Assembly (NCBI RefSeq): GCF_014324365.1
Contig: NZ_QEIG01000008.1
Span: 186,001 to 250,000, forward strand
Origin: Algoriphagus sp. AK58
Lineage (GTDB): Bacteria > Bacteroidota > Bacteroidia > Cytophagales > Cyclobacteriaceae
DNA: 64,000 nucleotides
Direction: 5' to 3'
In this document: positions 62,368-64,000 of the stretch, piece after piece
How the letters are laid out: the number at the start of each line of letters is the position of its first letter
Position numbering within the stretch: the stretch's first letter is position 1
The notes under the pieces: generated by a model
What the model saw: the letters and a program-made list of their open reading frames with translations, nothing else
Told to the model about the DNA's origin: nothing
The model's database searches: none
Program-made: the position numbers and the translations under genes

Positions 62368-63195
62368 ATGAAACTCAAACTCTCTACCCTTCTCTTGCTA
62401 CTGGTCTTAAGCTTACAGACCCAAGCCCAAGAAATAGCACTCCAGCTGTATTCCCTTCGCAACGAAATGAAGGTTGACCCTGTCAAGTACCACAAAATGA
62501 TAGCCGAATGGGGTATCTCTGCACTCGAAGGAGGGGGAAATTATGGAATGTCTGACACGGAGTATTTCAAACTCCTTTCTGAAAACAAACTGAGAATAGT
62601 CGGTGTAGGCGCAGACTACAACAAACTGAAAACTGATCCTATCTCGATAATTTCTGAAGCAAAAAAATACGGAGCAAAATTCGCCACCTGCTATTGGATT
62701 CCACACGCTGAGGGACCGATCAGCTTGGATGAAATCAAAGCCGCCACAGATCTTTTCAACCAAGTCGGAGAGCAATTTGCAAAAGAAGGAATCACCTTAA
62801 CGTACCATCCCCACGGGTATGAATTCGCAAAGAGTGGTACAGGCACGCCGATGGACTACATGCTGGAAAATGCCAAGCACTTCAAATTCAACATGGACGT
62901 GTTTTGGGTACAGATGGGGGGAGCCGATCCGCTGGCTATCATGAAGAAACATCCCGGAAAATTCCCTCAACTTCACCTTAAAGACCGAAAGAAAGGCACT
63001 CCGGGGTCTCCTGATGGTAGAGGTGATGTAGAAACTAACGTTGTTTTGGGCACTGGAGACATTGATATCGCAGGACTGATCCGAGAAGCTAAAAAACAGG
63101 GCACCCAATTCTTGGTCATCGAAGATGAAAGCAGTCGATCCGTCCAGCAGATCCCACAAAGCGTGGCCTACATAAAAAGTATACTTAAAAACTAG
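62368..63195 (+). CDS. Exported sugar isomerase/epimerase-like TIM-barrel protein
   Basis: The 275-residue product has a signal peptide (LLLLVLSLQTQAQE). The rest is the xylose-isomerase-like (AP endonuclease 2) TIM barrel: IALQLYSLRNEMKVDP, ITLTYHPHGYEF, FNMDVFWVQMGGADPLAIM, LHLKDRKKGTPGSPDGRG and FLVIEDESS. Conserved metal positions (His in HPHGYEF, Asp in NMDVFW, His in LHLKD, Glu in VIEDE) are present. Cytoplasmic members act on sugar phosphates, but export argues for a free or oxidised sugar substrate, such as a 3-keto-glycoside. Confidence 0.9.
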   Translation: MKLKLSTLLLLLVLSLQTQAQEIALQLYSLRNEMKVDPVKYHKMIAEWGISALEGGGNYGMSDTEYFKLLSENKLRIVGVGADYNKLKTDPISIISEAKKYGAKFATCYWIPHAEGPISLDEIKAATDLFNQVGEQFAKEGITLTYHPHGYEFAKSGTGTPMDYMLENAKHFKFNMDVFWVQMGGADPLAIMKKHPGKFPQLHLKDRKKGTPGSPDGRGDVETNVVLGTGDIDIAGLIREAKKQGTQFLVIEDESSRSVQQIPQSVAYIKSILKN

Positions 63196-63202
63196 ATTAC
63201 TA

Positions 63203-63236
63203 AAGCCCATCCCAAAAAGATGGGCTTCTTTCTTTT
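63203..63236 (+). terminator. Intrinsic terminator after the TIM-barrel gene
   Basis: Nine pairs (AAGCCCATC and complement) with a seven-base loop are followed by CTTTCTTTT. Confidence 0.85.
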
Positions 63237-63307
63237 ACCGTGTAGCGTATTTACACATTGCTACGTTTGGTCTTTGAATATATCGGCTTCACTTAATTCT
63301 TGTACTT

Positions 63308-64000
63308 ATGAAAAGATCCAAACTATTCCTCGCGGCGTTTCTTCTGATAAGTGGAATATTTTTTTCTTGTGAAGATCAGGTCACCACTACTTACACCTAC
63401 CGAACGATGTTGCCGGTCTTTCTGGAAATGAGTGATGTAAGAGCAAGAATGATAGCTGTAGAACCCGCCCAACCCCTGGACAACCCCGGCAAAATCTACA
63501 TTTACAAAGATTTTCTATTTGTGAACGAACCCACCAAAGGGATACACATTTTGGACAATTCCAATCCTTCCAATCCCATCAATCTGAGTTTTATTCCCAT
63601 CGAAGGAAATGTGGATTTGGCTATCAACAGCGACATTCTTTATGCCGACAATTACGTGGATTTGTTGGCCTTTGACATTAGTAAGATCAGCAATATCAAA
63701 TTAGTCAAGCGTGTAGAAGATGTTTTTATGCACATGTACAGGCATGAGACCGGACAGATCATCACCTTCAAAGACACGGTGATCACGACTGAAAGTCCAA
63801 GATGGGAAACCATGGGCTGGCTGGCTCGTTCCGACATGAGCTTCACTGCCAACATGGCGGCTGCTTCTCAAAGCTACGGAACAGGTGGTTCGATGGCGCG
63901 TTTCACACTAATGGATGGGCATCTGTATGCAGTGGACGAAACCACCATGCGGGTATTTGATGTGCAGATTGCAGCCGAACCCAAGTTTGTCAAACCCATT
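63308..64000 (+). CDS. LVIVD-repeat lipoprotein, N-terminal part (runs off the window)
   Basis: An ATG at 63308 opens a frame of 231 codons to the window edge. The signal ends with the lipobox FFSC (Cys21). LVIVD-like blades are visible: KIYIYKDFLFVNEPTKGIHILDNSNPSNP, DILYADNYVDLLAFDISKI and GHLYAVDETTMRVFDVQIAAEPK. Proteins of this type are large outer-surface propellers of unknown function, common in this phylum. Length and C-terminus are not visible. Confidence 0.88.
   Translation, partial: MKRSKLFLAAFLLISGIFFSCEDQVTTTYTYRTMLPVFLEMSDVRARMIAVEPAQPLDNPGKIYIYKDFLFVNEPTKGIHILDNSNPSNPINLSFIPIEGNVDLAINSDILYADNYVDLLAFDISKISNIKLVKRVEDVFMHMYRHETGQIITFKDTVITTESPRWETMGWLARSDMSFTANMAAASQSYGTGGSMARFTLMDGHLYAVDETTMRVFDVQIAAEPKFVKPI

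Overview
The window looks like chromosomal DNA of a member of the Bacteroidota, most probably a Cyclobacteriaceae-type (Algoriphagus-like) aerobic polysaccharide degrader. The evidence is a SusC/SusD pair with a divergent LacI regulator, many lipoproteins with a Bacteroidota-style lipobox, two-CCG-domain lactate oxidation proteins, a fused RhaE-RhaW enzyme, a ThuA/sugar-dehydrogenase lipoprotein, NIPSNAP, TMEM220 and DUF6600 proteins, and -7 elements of the TAnnTTTG type. The genus is inference. I see no rRNA, tRNA, prophage, complete insertion sequence or CRISPR array.

Layout. 1-6300: a polysaccharide utilisation locus edge, with the start of a family 2 glycosidase, susD and susC on the minus strand, and a LacI regulator on the plus strand. 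A perfect 24-bp palindrome lies in the divergent promoter. 6400-18500: mostly single plus-strand genes (haem-binding protein, Gfo/Idh/MocA oxidoreductase, S15 peptidase, Na+/H+ antiporter, DUF6600 protein, large Asp-box propeller protein), many closed by clear hairpin terminators. 18500-22800: an accessory patch holding a truncated XRE antitoxin, an intact Phd/VapC-type pair, a YjdJ/YjdI-like pair, and a broken agmatine deiminase remnant. 22800-31600: membrane and housekeeping genes (DUF2892 protein, alpha/beta hydrolase, exported PCMT, purH, a six-helix membrane protein, cysS overlapping a glutaminyl cyclase-like lipoprotein). 31600-48400: sugar-linked functions (LacI regulator and galK, GH3 lipoprotein, a 1147-residue ThuA/PQQ-dehydrogenase/PKD/cytochrome c lipoprotein, NIPSNAP, TMEM220, an MntA/HepT-type pair, sulfatase, Tat-exported Gfo/Idh protein, gluconolactonase-like lipoprotein).

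48600-59250 is the most coherent system: a divergent L-rhamnose regulon. One arm (minus) encodes an NCS1-family transporter, a small membrane protein and L-rhamnose isomerase RhaI. The other (plus) encodes RhaEW (rhamnulose-1-phosphate aldolase fused to a lactaldehyde dehydrogenase), a GntR regulator with a sugar-binding domain, an FGGY rhamnulokinase, and LutABC for oxidising L-lactate to pyruvate. Together they would take L-rhamnose to dihydroxyacetone phosphate and pyruvate. 59200-64000: an orphan histidine kinase, a VOC protein, a Tat-exported beta-propeller, an exported TIM-barrel protein and the start of an LVIVD-repeat lipoprotein.

Non-coding structure is rich. A degenerate four-copy tandem array with a period near 107 bp lies at 45061-45487, with hairpins at equivalent places. 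A 282-bp element with nested inverted repeats lies at 47066-47347. Several gene starts are preceded by short self-similar word clusters, and there are two 29-bp palindromes at 13420 and 61066.
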